From Pomphorhynchus laevis (lineage: Eukaryota > Acanthocephala > Palaeacanthocephala > Echinorhynchida > Pomphorhynchidae), in the NCBI GenBank assembly GCA_012934845.2, contig WNNJ02003550.1, positions 44,693 through 108,692 on the forward strand: 64,000 nt of DNA. Direction: 5' to 3'. The notes under the pieces were generated by a model. That model did not search any database. It saw only the letters and a list, made by a program, of their open reading frames with translations, and had not been told where the DNA came from. Position numbers and translations under genes: made by a program. The number at the start of each line of letters is the position of its first letter. The stretch's first letter is position 1. Positions 1 to 12,500 of the stretch are shown piece by piece.

Positions 1-1
1 T

Positions 2-107
2 TATTTTTGATATTTCGCTAACTTCTGGTAGCATCTTCAGAAAATTATTAGAGATACTAAGTTATTTTCTGAATATGATAACAGAAGTTAGCGAAATATC
101 AAAAATA
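2..107. repeat. 106-bp inverted repeat (hairpin)
   Basis: Two 26-bp arms (2-27 and 82-107) are perfect reverse complements. A second nested pair (about 36-45 and 65-73) lies inside the loop, so the whole stretch can fold into one long hairpin. It resembles a small foldback or MITE, but no target duplication could be judged because it lies at the window edge. Confidence 0.75.
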
Positions 108-323
108 TTTTTTTCTTTTCTTTGATCCAGCTCCAATAATTATTTAAAAATAAAATAAAAAAATAATAATAAATAATTATTAATAATTTTATATAATATT
201 TCAAATAAGTTATATCAAGTTAAAATTAAAAATTGAAAATTAAAATAAAAGGCAATTTTTATGAATTGACTTATAAATAATAAACTATGTATCAGAATAC
301 GAATTAGAAGTCATCAGGAGGAA

Positions 324-380
324 CTGCTATGATATCAGGTTTCGGCCCCTAACTCTTCTACCCAACATAGCAGCGGGGCC
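324..380 (-). other. Conserved structured PLE 3'-end motif (possible pseudoknot)
   Basis: On the minus strand GGCCCC pairs with a later GGGGCC, and CTGCTATG pairs with CATAGCAG. The two helices interleave, giving an H-type pseudoknot layout. The same block recurs in other PLE tails near 8785-8842 (+), 9515-9575 (+), 10985-11045 (+), 18930-18990 (+), 19551-19608 (+) and 30061-30117 (-), with a few pair-breaking changes. Function is not known from sequence; it may be an RNA recognised by the element's own RT. Confidence 0.5.
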
Positions 381-676
381 AAATACATGCTAATGATGTG
401 TTTCCTCTGATAAAACTATCTAGTATCTTATTCTAATACAAAGTATATTATTTATTATCCATCCATAAAAATTTGCCACTTGAGAGTTTAAATTTATTCT
501 TTATATTATTGTGTTGATTTATATATTTTACTATTTTCTGCTTGATGTTATTTTTATAGTAACCTAGTTTAAAATATGTATCTATTAAATTATTTAAATG
601 ATTTTGAAGAAAGTCAATATCATTACATATTGTTGCAATTCTTAAAATTTCATTATTTAATGTATTATATTTTATA

Positions 677-1234
677 TTATATGGTTATGCATGAATGCTC
701 ATGCAAAAATATGTTTCTTGTAAATTTAAATATGTCATCTTTACGATATAAATTAATAGTAGTTTTAGTTAATGTTAATTTAATGTTCATATCTAGATAT
801 ACACCTTCTTTATCATTAATATTGGTTTTGTTAAGAATAAGGCTTTCTGGATAAATGTGTTCACTAATTGAATAAAAATTATTAGAATTAAATACACATA
901 TATCATCAATGTATCGAAACATATATTTCATATATTTATATTGTTTAGATTTAGTTTTTACACAGTTATGAACAAATTCATATTCTATAAAGCTTAAAAA
1001 CAAGTCAGCTATAATTGGGCTACTATTACCTCCCATTGGAACACCTTTTACTTGTCTAAATATAGATGTCCCTACTTTTAAATAATTTTGATTTATTAAA
1101 ATATTTAAGGATTCTATTAATTCAATTTTATCCATATATTTATATTTATTTGATGGTTTAATTTTTGTTAGATAGGTGTTATAGTGATTATAACATATAC
1201 ATGTATATCTATTTCTAAATATAAAGTTAATCAA
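677..1234 (-). pseudogene. PLE reverse transcriptase fragment (palm domain)
   Basis: A 185-codon open stretch with PLE-type RT motifs. Motif B is seen as VKGVPMGGNSSPIIADLF and motif C as RYIDDICVF, with the two catalytic aspartates kept. It lacks the N-terminal half and motif A. The frame closes before the thumb region that is open in the copy at 30184-30771, so this copy is broken near its C terminus. The family primes reverse transcription on nicked host DNA. This copy is 5'-truncated and cannot encode a whole enzyme. Confidence 0.85.
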
Positions 1235-1250
1235 TTTTTCTTAATATTTG

Positions 1251-1527
1251 TGTGAAGTGTTTTTTTCTTCGCATGTTTGATGTTTGTTTTCCTTTCTGTT
1301 TTGTTCAATGCATGTGCGATATTTTGAGTTAACACGCACCGCCATCAGCAAGAACAATGGCAATTCCTGTTTACCGTCGATCACCGTTTTATTCAGGGAA
1401 ACAATTGCAGTTCAAAAGAATTCATAATGAAATAGCAAGAGATTTAAAAGCTGAAATTTTTTTGTGATTTACACTTGTGTTGAGTTTCTGTTAAAAAATC
1501 ATTAAACCGATTAAATTTTTCATTACA
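1251..1527 (+). repeat. 5' LTR of the fossil
   Basis: Begins TGTGAAGTGTTTT and ends TTACA. It matches 4747-5022 along its whole length, including a shared block around the GTTCAATGCATGTGCGATAT stretch. Confidence 0.8.
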
Positions 1528-4500
1528 AGCTAACCGGGCTGTATCGTTAATGGGTGAGCGAGCGATGAAGTGTTTCAAACTTACTGATGTCGTATCTTTG
1601 GTGAACATTGTGATGCGGATTACTGGTTGACAAAATTTGATTCGGTCATTTGATTGCAAGGATTGTCTGAGCAAGAAGCTTCGATACTTCCAATGATGCT
1701 TAAAAGCAGTGTATTATCAACATATATGGAGTTAGATTATGACATATATGGAGTTAGAGTATATATGGAGTATGGATATCGACGTACCTTCGGAATGTAG
1801 CCTTTTCTGCGTGTGAACGACTTTTATTAATGAGATGATCTGGCGAACCGATCGATAGTTATCTGACTGAACTACGAAAGTTGTCTCGATTAGCAAACAT
1901 TCAAACTGAAGTATTTATTAAGCGCGCTTCTGTAACGTCGTTGTCACATGAAGTTTCTAAATAATTAAGATCGTTACCAGACCTAGAAAAATTGCCTATA
2001 CAAGATCTGGCTTCGAAAGCGCGGGCATTAGTGGCGATCAATACAAATGAAAGTTGCGCAAGTGCCCCAAATGCTGATACTCGTACTCATAGAACCAAGG
2101 ACCATTGCGATTATCGTTCCGCACGTCCCAATGTCAAATGCTGGAATTTTGGTCGGTTGGGACATATCGAGAGACACTGTCATCGATCACTTGCTGGAAA
2201 CGAGAAAGGCAAGGTCACAACGCCGGAGTAAACCTGGTTGGAGTATTGACATTTTTCGGCACCTTACCAGTTGTACCAATTAGAATTAATGGTTGTTGAT
2301 GTCAAGGTTTGATTGACACTGGCTGAAGCATAACTGTTTTAAGCATTGATCTTGTGTGTGATTACCGTTGAAGCGTTGTGGTTCATTCGTTCGACAGAAC
2401 TCCTTGTAACTGCTTGGGCTTCTCGAGTATAACAATGTTGGTGATGGAGCGGTTGGTGTCGTTGGAAGCGATCGTTACATCACGATTGGTAAATGAATCC
2501 AAAATAATTGTCAGTATGGACGCGATCAGTCGCATGGGTGACGTGTGCATTGATTGCAGCAATTACGATATGAAAGTTGCATTCAAGCATAACTAACAGG
2601 AATACTCTACGAAAAGGAGTGACAAGGCACTGTACGCCAGAAGTATAGCAGCAAAGGACAATTTGTGTAGAAATGGGAATTGCCATGTATCGATATCTAG
2701 AGCGCAATGCGATAATGGACTGTTAATGATAAAATATTCACCGTTCGCCTGCGAATTACATCATTCTTAACAACATTATCAACTCAGACGATGATATGAG
2801 TCGAGGTGTTCAATGCTATGTTGATGACATTATAGTCTATGAATGTATAGTGAAAACTAAAAAGTTGTAAATCTTCTTAAAAGATATGGATTGGTCCCAA
2901 AACCACCAGCTGATATCGATAGTAACACAGTTCTTGGATTATCGATTACGAGAGATTAGCATGATCGGCTGATTTTTGAAAGAGTAAGTCATATAGAGTT
3001 TACTGACTTCTCAAATATTAAGATAACGAGACGAGAACTATTTTCTGCATGCGATAAGTTAGTTGGTCACTGCGCAGTCGCTGGATAGTTATGGATAGCG
3101 TGTAGCTTCATTAAACGACACGCTGATGGTCAAAGCTGAAAGGACTATGTCGGAGATGTTACAGTAGTTGATTTGAAACTAGTAGAGGAAAATTCAAAGA
3201 CGCTAATCCTGTTTGGTGTGTTTGGAGAGCGGTATCCCGCGCATGTGGGGTTGTTTTGGGCGATACCAGTAGTCTTGCAATATGGTTCTGTTTGTAATTA
3301 AACAGTGAGATTATCGAAGATGCGGTATTGTCGCTTAAAAATAATGATAATATTCACATTAATGTCGCCGAACTTGAATCAGTGCTATGCGGTATTAATC
3401 TGGGGATAAAATGGAACTTAAAATCAGTGAAAGTGATGACTGATTTGCAGACATTTTTGAATTTCGTCAAATTGACTGAAAATAGGTTGCACCGTGTTAG
3501 GACGAAGGGAGCATCAAAAATGTTGGTTAAAAGACGATTGTAAATACTGTCGCATTATTACAAGAAATGGAACTAGACATTACATTTCCATATACGAAAT
3601 CATATAAAAATAAAGCTGACAGTGTTACTCAATTATATCCAAAATTTCCTATACTTGGAGCTGCTATGGAATTGACACATGGGGTTAGTGCAGATAAACT
3701 ACGTGACCTTCACTTGTTGCATTATTTTGGCGTAGATCGATCACTGGAATTAGCTAGATTAATACATCAAAATATTAAAATGCGTGATATAGAGCCTATT
3801 GTAAGATCATGCGTAACGTGTTGAATGATAGATCCATGTCCCGTACAATATGAACATGGTCGTTGTGATGGATATACAGTTTGGAGAAGAATAGTTCTTG
3901 ACGTCACTTATTACCAAGGATCAAAATACTTGACGGCTGTTGACAGTGAACTAGGCAGATTTGCAATATAGAAGAAATTAAACAACGGAAATGCATCCTA
4001 TGTGTCGTCACAAAATTTTCAAATATTCATGGAGAGAGGCCTGTCTGTAGAAATTTTGATGGATAATTCGCTGACATTCCGGTCGAGGAAGATCAGCGAT
4101 ATATGTAGAAAATGAGGTGTAAATATAATATTTTGGAACGGTGTTTCGTCCCCAGGACAATGAAATTGTGGAGAGGAATCACATAGCGATTAAACGTACA
4201 TGTTGTCGATGTAAGTGTGACCCGATTGAAACAGTTTTCTGGTATAATATGGCTCCAAAAGATCTCGCATAATCAGATGTCAGTCCTAGTGATGCTATCT
4301 ATGCTTACGAATGATGACATCCATGCCAGATTCACGAAGAGAGTCTGGTGATAATTCTGGGTATTTCGTAGGTGATAAAGTGTGGGGTACGCCCAATCCA
4401 GCAAAATGTTACATTAAATGGTCTACGAGAACAGATACTGGATACTCTTTTCTTATAACGGTTGAGGTCGACGCCATGACTCGCACATATCAGACATAAG

Positions 4501-4746
4501 ATTGGATCCTAGTTGAAATACAGCAGATCAGTTGCAAAGTTTTCATCGTGATTTGGGCACTTATGACGACGAAGTGTTAGGCGATGATGTCGAGAAGACG
4601 GAGGAAAACAATAAGGATAAAACGTCAAGTACAGAGAAATCACAAAGGTTAGTCTTGAAAGGAATTCATCGCGAGCCTCGTTATCTTGACGATTACATCG
4701 AATGATCATTATCGACATTTGCATGAGATCGAAGATCAGGTGGAGG

Positions 4747-5022
4747 TGTGAAGTGTTTTGCTGATCGCTGTGTTTCATGTTTCTTTTCCTTTTTGTATTG
4801 TTCAATGCATGTGCGATATTTTGAGTTAGCACGCACTGCCATCAGCAAGAACAATTGCAATTCATGTTTACCATTGTTATCCGTTTAATTCAGGGAAACA
4901 ATGGTAGTTTAAAAGAATTCATCATGAAAAAGCAAGATATAACAACCTACCTTATTTGTAATTTACACTTGTGTTGAGTTTTCTAATAAAAAGCCATTAA
5001 ACCGATTAAGTGTTTCGTTACA
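4747..5022 (+). repeat. 3' LTR of the fossil
   Basis: Partner of 1251-1527, with the same start and end bases and near-equal length (276 versus 277 bp). Confidence 0.8.
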
Positions 5023-5240
5023 ATCCAAATATCAATCTTAATCTAAATCAGATCTCTAATCCTTATTCTGATATATTTTATATTATTTGTTAGTCAATAT
5101 ATAAAAATCACTTTTTTTCACAAATTACTTTTTATAAAATTTTATTTAATTTTTAATTTTTATTTTATTTATCATTATTTCTTATTTGTATATATTATAG
5201 AATACGCAGACTCAGTTATCTGATCTAATAATATATATGT
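5023..5240 (+). mobile_element. Solo PLE 3' tail
   Basis: Starts with the CTCTAATCCTTATTCTGATA block and runs through the AT-rich tail to the terminal ACGCAGACTCAGTTATCTGA motif seen at the end of other PLE copies. No coding part is attached. It abuts the 3' LTR, so the LTR element sits between two PLE-derived pieces of opposite orientation. Confidence 0.65.
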
Positions 5241-6395
5241 TTACGGCTTCTTGATGCTGCTTAGCTCGAATGATGGTGTTATTCAAAAAAACTATTTTAG
5301 CTTATGCTTAGTATAACAATTCCGTATAAGATTAGTGTGTGCGTATATTATTTTATTATAATGTTTTTAGCTTTCAGAAATTGTAATTAATTTAATTAAA
5401 AACGTTATAAATAAACAGAATCTGTCAATTAAAATGTATATATCTTTATTAGTTGAAAATTCATATTACCACTATTTGAAATTGAATGCCCCAAAAACGG
5501 ATTTATTAAAATTTTCTCATTTAAAATTAATCAGATTAATTTTTTTTATTTAACTTTCACCTTTTAAACGTGAAATTAAATAAATCTGTCTTTATTTCTT
5601 GGTTTTTCAAGTTCACATAGTGTTCATTTAAATGTTCAATAAGATAATGTCATAGTTTGTTATTTACAGCTATAAATACACAAATTAAAATGTATTGCAA
5701 CTTGTTGTACTCGGACTTCAACTTTTAGTAATTTCTCAAAGACATGAATAATAACTTGTAAAGTAAAATATTTAATTTTTAAGATTCATTTATTAATGGA
5801 AATGTACTGTAATTGAACGATATCGGCTGAACCGATAAATGTACGTTATGTGAAATTGTAATTCAAGCAGGCATTAGCTACATAAATTGTTACTGCGAGA
5901 ATATTTTATCTTAATATTGAGTAATTTTTGTTTTTATTTTGCCATCAAATCATTGTGCATACTGCATTGTTTCGATAACTAAGTAAATATACTTTGGCCA
6001 CCACCCCACGTATGGCATTTTGAACGCAGTGTACATAAAATACTATTACAAGTGTTTGTTTTCTATCACAACTAACCTTACCAACTCCTGATGCAAATGC
6101 AAATTCACACAATTCAATCGAAACTTCGTTAGTAGTCACTAAGTTGTCCAGTAATTAAGAATTGGATTAATTTCATATTTAATGATATTTCACAGATAAA
6201 AATAATTAATTGCGCTAAATTTGTAAAATCTTTTAAATTTTGTAAAAGATGATTAACTGTTGAATATCAACAAGGATTTGCTGATATTTTATTTTTACAT
6301 ATTTCATTACAACATGATCACTGTATCCGTCCTAGATACCACACGTTTCTGTCTTCAATTTAGAGTAGCAATCCCTTGATATTTCAATTTTACAG
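5241..6395. other. No gene recognised (upstream of HDHD5-like gene)
   Basis: AT-rich sequence with no open frame that resembles a protein and no repeat copy I recognise. An upstream exon or promoter of the HDHD5-like gene could lie here, but I cannot point to one. Confidence 0.5.
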
Positions 6396-6504
6396 GCATG
6401 TCAGCTCATCACGCTTTAATCATCCATTCGCAATGATATTTGATATTGACGGCGTGGTACTGAAAGGGCATTCTCTTATTGCTGGAGCTCGTGAAGCGAT
6501 TCAG
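6396..6504 (+). CDS. HDHD5: HDHD5-like exon 1 (HAD motif I)
   Basis: Preceded by a pyrimidine-rich TTTACAG acceptor and followed by a GTATTT donor, ending in phase 0. It carries the first catalytic motif, FDIDGVVLKGHS, in which the two aspartates would be nucleophile and acid/base. The in-frame ATG at 6433 lies directly before the motif; twelve further codons upstream of it are open in the exon. Confidence 0.9.
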
Positions 6505-9500
6505 GTATTTTATCTGAACTTGCAATATATAAACTATGTTAATGTGGATGCTATAATAGAAACTGAATGCAAACAATATCCCGTTCATTTTCCTGACAAA
6601 CTCAGATTCTAATGAAGACGATAAAGCTAAACAGCTTTCTGTGGCATTATCCGTTCACGTATGTACAAAATAACGATAAGGTATTCTGTCACTTTGGAAC
6701 ATTTCTGGGATTTTTATGCCGGATTTTAAGTAAATTATGTATAAACATATGCTTTTTAACAAATTGTGTATACGGAATACGCTTATAATTTAAATAAATA
6801 CAGTCATTAGTCGTCTCGTTGATCTTTTATTTGTGTAGGTAACACTCATAATTATCACGGATTCGTAACAAAGCTGTACTGCTTTTATGATTTAAGTAAC
6901 CTATCGAGAATAGTCATTTCAATGAATCAAAGTAGATAGATGACTGGTCACACGATTCCGGGTATAATAACAAGAAAATGTTCATTGTCATGAAATATTA
7001 CAAATTCATGGTGTACAATCGAATGCATCGAAGTCGCATTCTATAATTGAATGTTAAAATTAGTTATGTACTTTAAAATTGTTATAATATACAATCGCGC
7101 AAATTTAAAGTAGATATTGAAGTAAATAACAAATTTTAACATTCGATTTTGGAATGCGACTTTGATGCTTGATTGAACACCATGCTGTATTTTCTCCAAA
7201 ATTTACGCGTTTATCCTACACAACAGGAATAATTTTGTAATTTGATATATTTATTTTCGGGAGTCATCAATAATGTATTAGTTGTTTCTTTAAGTCGCTT
7301 TAATATTCCTTATAGTGAGTGTTCATCGCATTAAACTGTGATGTTTTGCGTTTTGAAATGATATATTTATAAATTACTGTCGTTGAGAATTGTATTTTTT
7401 ATTCATTTTTAGAATAGAATTCTTTGGCCTAATGACGAACGGAGAGAAACTGACAAATTACATCATCACGAAGCAGTAAAATAAATGTTTGCTAAAATAA
7501 ATGATAGTCTGATGTGATGCAAATGCAAATAGTCAAAGCTATAAATAAAAATCCAGACTTTATTTTATAATTGTTTTTCCCAAAAATACATTATATTACA
7601 GCACAATCAATTATATATTTAAAACATACTTGAGCGATTACTATTATACAAGATAATGCAAAGTATTCTGCTTTCAAATTTAGGAGTTGAACACAACATA
7701 AGTTTAAATGATTAATTTTTTTATTTTTTGATGTTTTTATCTTTTAACAATTCAAGTGACTACTATTGACATTTCCTGCACAAGTTTTCACACAATGTGA
7801 TGGATAGGTCATTTTTTGACATGTGTTCAATACTCTGCTACATCGTATTCGAGAAGCTCAGCATCTATAAATATCACGAAACTGGGAAACTTTTAAAATA
7901 GGAGATACTATTTCATCAATTGATAATAAAATGTTCACACCAGTATTAATGTAAACAATGGTGATATTGGACCAGCATTTGATAATATTCGTAGTATGTA
8001 GAATCTCGAACAGGAAAAGAATTCATTTTAGTGGAATTTTGCCATAATGAGAGAGAAGTTTTCAATGTATATGGCTAAATTGGTATCGACTGCATTTCAC
8101 ATATCTTAAAGATTATCGGCCATACCAGATATAGATTACCTCGTAAATTCAAATGAAGTAATCTACTTGTAATGGATAAAAATAGTATAAATCAGACAAT
8201 AAAAATATACCTATATATTATTGGAATCGAAAATTACATAATCCGACACATTGATGATATATGTGTATTTAAATCTAATAATTTTTGTTTAATTGATGAA
8301 CAAATTTATTCAGTTAGCCTTATTTTTAATAAAACCAATATTGATGATAAAGAAGGTGTATATCTTGATATAAACATTAAATTAACATTAATTTAAACTA
8401 CTTTTAATTTATATCGTAAAGATGACATATTTAAATTTACAAGAAACATATTTTTGCATGAGCATTCATGCATACCATATAATATAAAATATAATACATT
8501 AAATAATGAAATTTTAAGAATTGCAACAATATGTAATGATATTGGACTTTCTTCAAAATCATTTAAATAATTTAATAGATACATATTTTAAACTAGGTTA
8601 CTATAAAAATAACATCAAGCAGAAAATAGTAAAATATATAAATCAACACAATAATATAAAGAATAAATTTAAACTCTTAAGTGGCAAATTTTTATGGATG
8701 GATAATAAAAAATATACTTTGTATTAGAATAAGATACTTGATAATTAAATTTCGTCAGAGGAAATACGTCATTAGCATGTATTTGGCCCCGCTGCTATGT
8801 TGGGTAGAGGAATTAGGAGCCGAAACCTGATAGCATAGCAATTCTTTTTATTCAATAAGCAAACAAATTTATCAAGGTAGCCTTATTCTTAATTAAAACT
8901 ACTTTTAATTTATATCGTAAAGATGACATATTTAAGTTTACAAGAAACATATTTTTGCATGAGCATTCATGCATACCATATAATATAAAATATAATACAT
9001 TAAATAATGAAATTTTGAGGAATGCAACAATTTGTAACGATATTGGTGTTCTTCAAAATCATTTAAATAATTTAATAGATGCATGTTTTAAACTAGATTG
9101 CTATAAAAATACAATCAAACGGAAATATAAATCAGCACAATAATATTAAAAATAAATTTTATCTCTTAAGAGAAAATTCTTATGGATAATAAATAATGTT
9201 CTTTGTATTAGTATAAAATACTTGATAATCAAATTTAATCGAAGGAAATACGTCATTAGCATGCATTTGACCTCGCATTTGATAATATTCGTAGTATGTA
9301 GAATCTCGAACAGAAAAAGAAGGCATTTCAGTGAAATTTTGCCAAAATGAGAAAACCGCTTTCAATGTACATGGCTAAATTGGTTTCGACTGTATTTCAC
9401 ACATCTAAAAGATTATCCGCCGTACCGGATATAGATTACCTCATAAATTCATATGAGGAAATCATCATTTAATCGATAAAAATGGTATAAAGGTAGAATC

Positions 9501-12500
9501 AGATAATAGAATATGCATATATTTGACCCCGCTGTTATGTTAAATTCGAGGAATAGGGACCAAAATCTGATTGCATATCAGTTCCTTTCGATGGCCTCTA
9601 ATCCTTATTCTGATACATCGTATAGTATTTATTAGTCAATTCATAAACGTTGACTTTTATTTTAAATTTTAATTATAAATTTTAACTTGATATAAATTAT
9701 ATAAAATCTTATATAAAATTATAAAATTATTTATAATTATTAAGTTATTTATTATTTAATCATTTTATTTATATTTATAAATGTGTTTAATTTATGAATG
9801 ATTTAATATACGTAGACGGAATTACTTGATCTGAGTAAGGTGAATTGTTAGTAATAATCCACATTTCCTACTAGATTTTAAATCTTTAATTTTTATAATT
9901 ATTTTGACAATCTAAAAATACATTTAGTTTAAAAAGTTTATATATATTTTCTACTCACATAATCATGCATGCTGCATATCTCCTCTATACGTTAAATAGC
10001 TTTGTGACATGCTCTATCTAGTTTAGCCGGAATGTTTCAATTTTCAAAGCAAAACTATATTATGCAAACGTTTGTAACTGCAATAAAGATAATTGATCTA
10101 ATTATTAAATTGTTACAATTGCTCTGCTTTAATTGGACCATTTCGACATGACTGTAGTTTAACTTTTCGTTCAATGTAAATGAACGACAAATATTAAGCT
10201 GTATAATTATAGACAAATCAACGCCAATTGATGTTTAATTAAGTATTCCGATCATTCAGATAACAAATCATATCCGAATGGATATTAATTGATTTGTCTC
10301 TTATAATTGGATGTTATGCTGCTGATATTTCCTAAGCACAATGGCGAACACTTTCAATTGATTTTATTTGTCTAATAATACACTCATTTTTATTAGTGCC
10401 ATTTTAAATTATTATAAGATGTAATAGTATATAATAAAATATTACGTAAAAAACAGATTTCATATTATTTTATGTTCCTAAAAGCAGTAATTGTTATCAC
10501 AATATATTGGATATATAGACAACCAGAAAATCACATAAATATCTAATATATTAATATTATATATTATATTATATTATATAATATATATTAATATATTATA
10601 TCTATTAATATCTAATCTTCAAATATAAATATTTTATTGTTTCAACTGTAATTGTTAAAAGTAACGGTTATCGAATTTTTACAAATAAAACCATTTATTT
10701 GTGTTAATTTTAGCTGTTACTCAAAAGTAATGACTTGAGTTGTTTCTTAAAATTAATGATTTTAGATGCTAGTTGATAATTTTAGCTGTTGATATAAAGT
10801 AACGGTCACCGATTCGATAAATAGAACTGTTTAATTATTGATTTTAGCCAATGATGTAAATTAACGATTATCGAATCGTTAATAAAACCGATTATTTTGT
10901 TACTTTTAGCTCTTTCTGAAAAGTTACGATGAACAAAATCATTATATGTTTACCGTATTTAGCAGCAGGCCCAGCACAGCACGTGTTTCGCCCCTCTGCT
11001 ATGTTAGGTCGAGGAATAGTGTCCGAAACTTGATAATATAGCAATTCCGTCTGATGACCTCTAATATTTTTTCTAATACAATGTCTGTTATTTATTTGCC
11101 AATTCATACTCATTGACTTTTATTTTAAGTTTCAATTTTTTATTTTAACTTGATATAAATTATATAAAATCTTAAAACAATTATTTATAATTATTTATTA
11201 TCTAATTATTAAATTTTGATCTATTGATTTAGCATTATTATTTTTATTTATTTTATAATTATATTAAATACTTAGATTTATTTAGCTGATTTGATTTGTA
11301 GTGCTACTCACTGACACCAAAACGTTTTAACTCTGTTGTCTTTCAAAAAGCATAGTATATACAAAAATGTTTAAGAATAAAGTGTTTTTGATGTATAGGC
11401 AAGATCTACAAGAATCATTTTACATTTGTTATTAAAATGCATTGTAAAAACGTCTACCCAAGCATAAATTTCAGACATAAATCGCACAGCACATTCCCAA
11501 TGTATTAAGCATCATAATCACAATTTTCACGCTACAATTTCATCTGATGCTATTGTTTAATAGTATTACGACTCCTGATTGAACACATTTGAAGTCAAGG
11601 AGGAGTTGTAGTGAGACATTTATTAATATATATATAATAGCTTTTATAATAACGTGTCTTTAATTACATGCTGAGATAAAGTTTTATTATATAATAAAAC
11701 TCTATTATATAACATAATATTTATTATATAGTGTCTTCTTGTGTAGAGTTTCAGTTTGTTATATTTTAAGTGTATTTAATCTTAGTATTTTAATACAGGG
11801 CATTAGTTTGATCTTGGGGATTATGGTAGCATTAGTAATTTCCGAAATTTTTCAAAAAGTGTTAGTTTCGTCTTCTAACTAAATACAAGTCAATTTTTGT
11901 TAATTTTAACATAATATTACTTTATTATTATGCATTTAAACATTGAATCTATAGTAAATTATTCGTTTAGATAGATCCGTATAAAGTTATTTCAGCTTAC
12001 AGCCCAATGCGGATGTTTACTTCATTGCATTCTAAGAGAATGTTCGTCTGTGGACAAGGAGAATATTTAAATAATGCTAAAAGTTAAGTTGTCAACAGTA
12101 TCGATTTTGATCTGAATAAATTATACATTTTAACATTTCATGTATAAATCTTTTGCTTTACTACTATCGAATGTAATTAGTATTATATTCTCATTTTACA
12201 GTGTTGGATTTACGAACCTCGTTACTCTTGAAGACATATGTTCTCGTTTTCCAGAACTGGATTACATCGATAAATTAAAGCGTATGTATACACGATATAT
12301 ATAACCTGGTATTATGTCAATTTAAATACTCTCAGGTCACTTTGTGGGTTTTACTCCATCTGTTGATCCAAACGAGTCATCTGATCAATTTGATCATATT
12401 TTAGGTATACGATTTGTAAACTTGCAAATAATCAAGATTAATTTCGCTCAATTTTTCTTTTGTAATTACAAATACATTTCGGCTTATACCGAAATTTTTT

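Larger units (their letters stand above)
125..1250 (-). mobile_element. Penelope-like element, 5'-truncated copy P1
   Basis: Read on the minus strand this copy runs from the RT palm domain to the 3' tail. It shares long near-identical stretches with the copies at 8.2, 16.2, 26.2 and 29.8 kb: the 3' end of the coding region, a conserved tail that can pair as a pseudoknot (324-380), and an AT-rich tail with the terminal motif found in the other copies. It is cut off in the RT at 1250, exactly where the LTR fossil begins. Most of the element, including its N-terminal part, is missing. Confidence 0.85.
1251..5022 (+). mobile_element. LTR retrotransposon fossil (Ty3/gypsy-like, family uncertain)
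   Basis: Two similar terminal repeats of about 277 bp flank about 3.2 kb of decayed gag-pol. Parts in order: a gag zinc knuckle near 2130-2190, RT with a YVDD-type box near 2820, an RNase H-like stretch near 3310-3540, and an integrase zinc-binding region near 3690-3825. The coding region is broken more than ten times. The repeats differ at roughly a fifth of positions by eye, so the insertion looks old. No matching target duplication is visible at its ends. Ty3/gypsy is the likelier lineage, with BEL/Pao not excluded. Confidence 0.8.

Noticed and set aside
301-460. A hammerhead ribozyme in the PLE tail, prompted by CTGATGA and GAAAC blocks
   Set aside because: CTGATGA and GAAA occur in the tail but in the wrong order and without a closing stem III and cleavage site; a permuted type II layout leaves two unpaired bases beside stem II and no stem I.
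7412-7479. An HDHD5 exon with the reading FFGLMTNGEK
   Set aside because: The true TN-containing exon is 6560-6658, which fits phase and sequence; this stretch then has no place in the protein.
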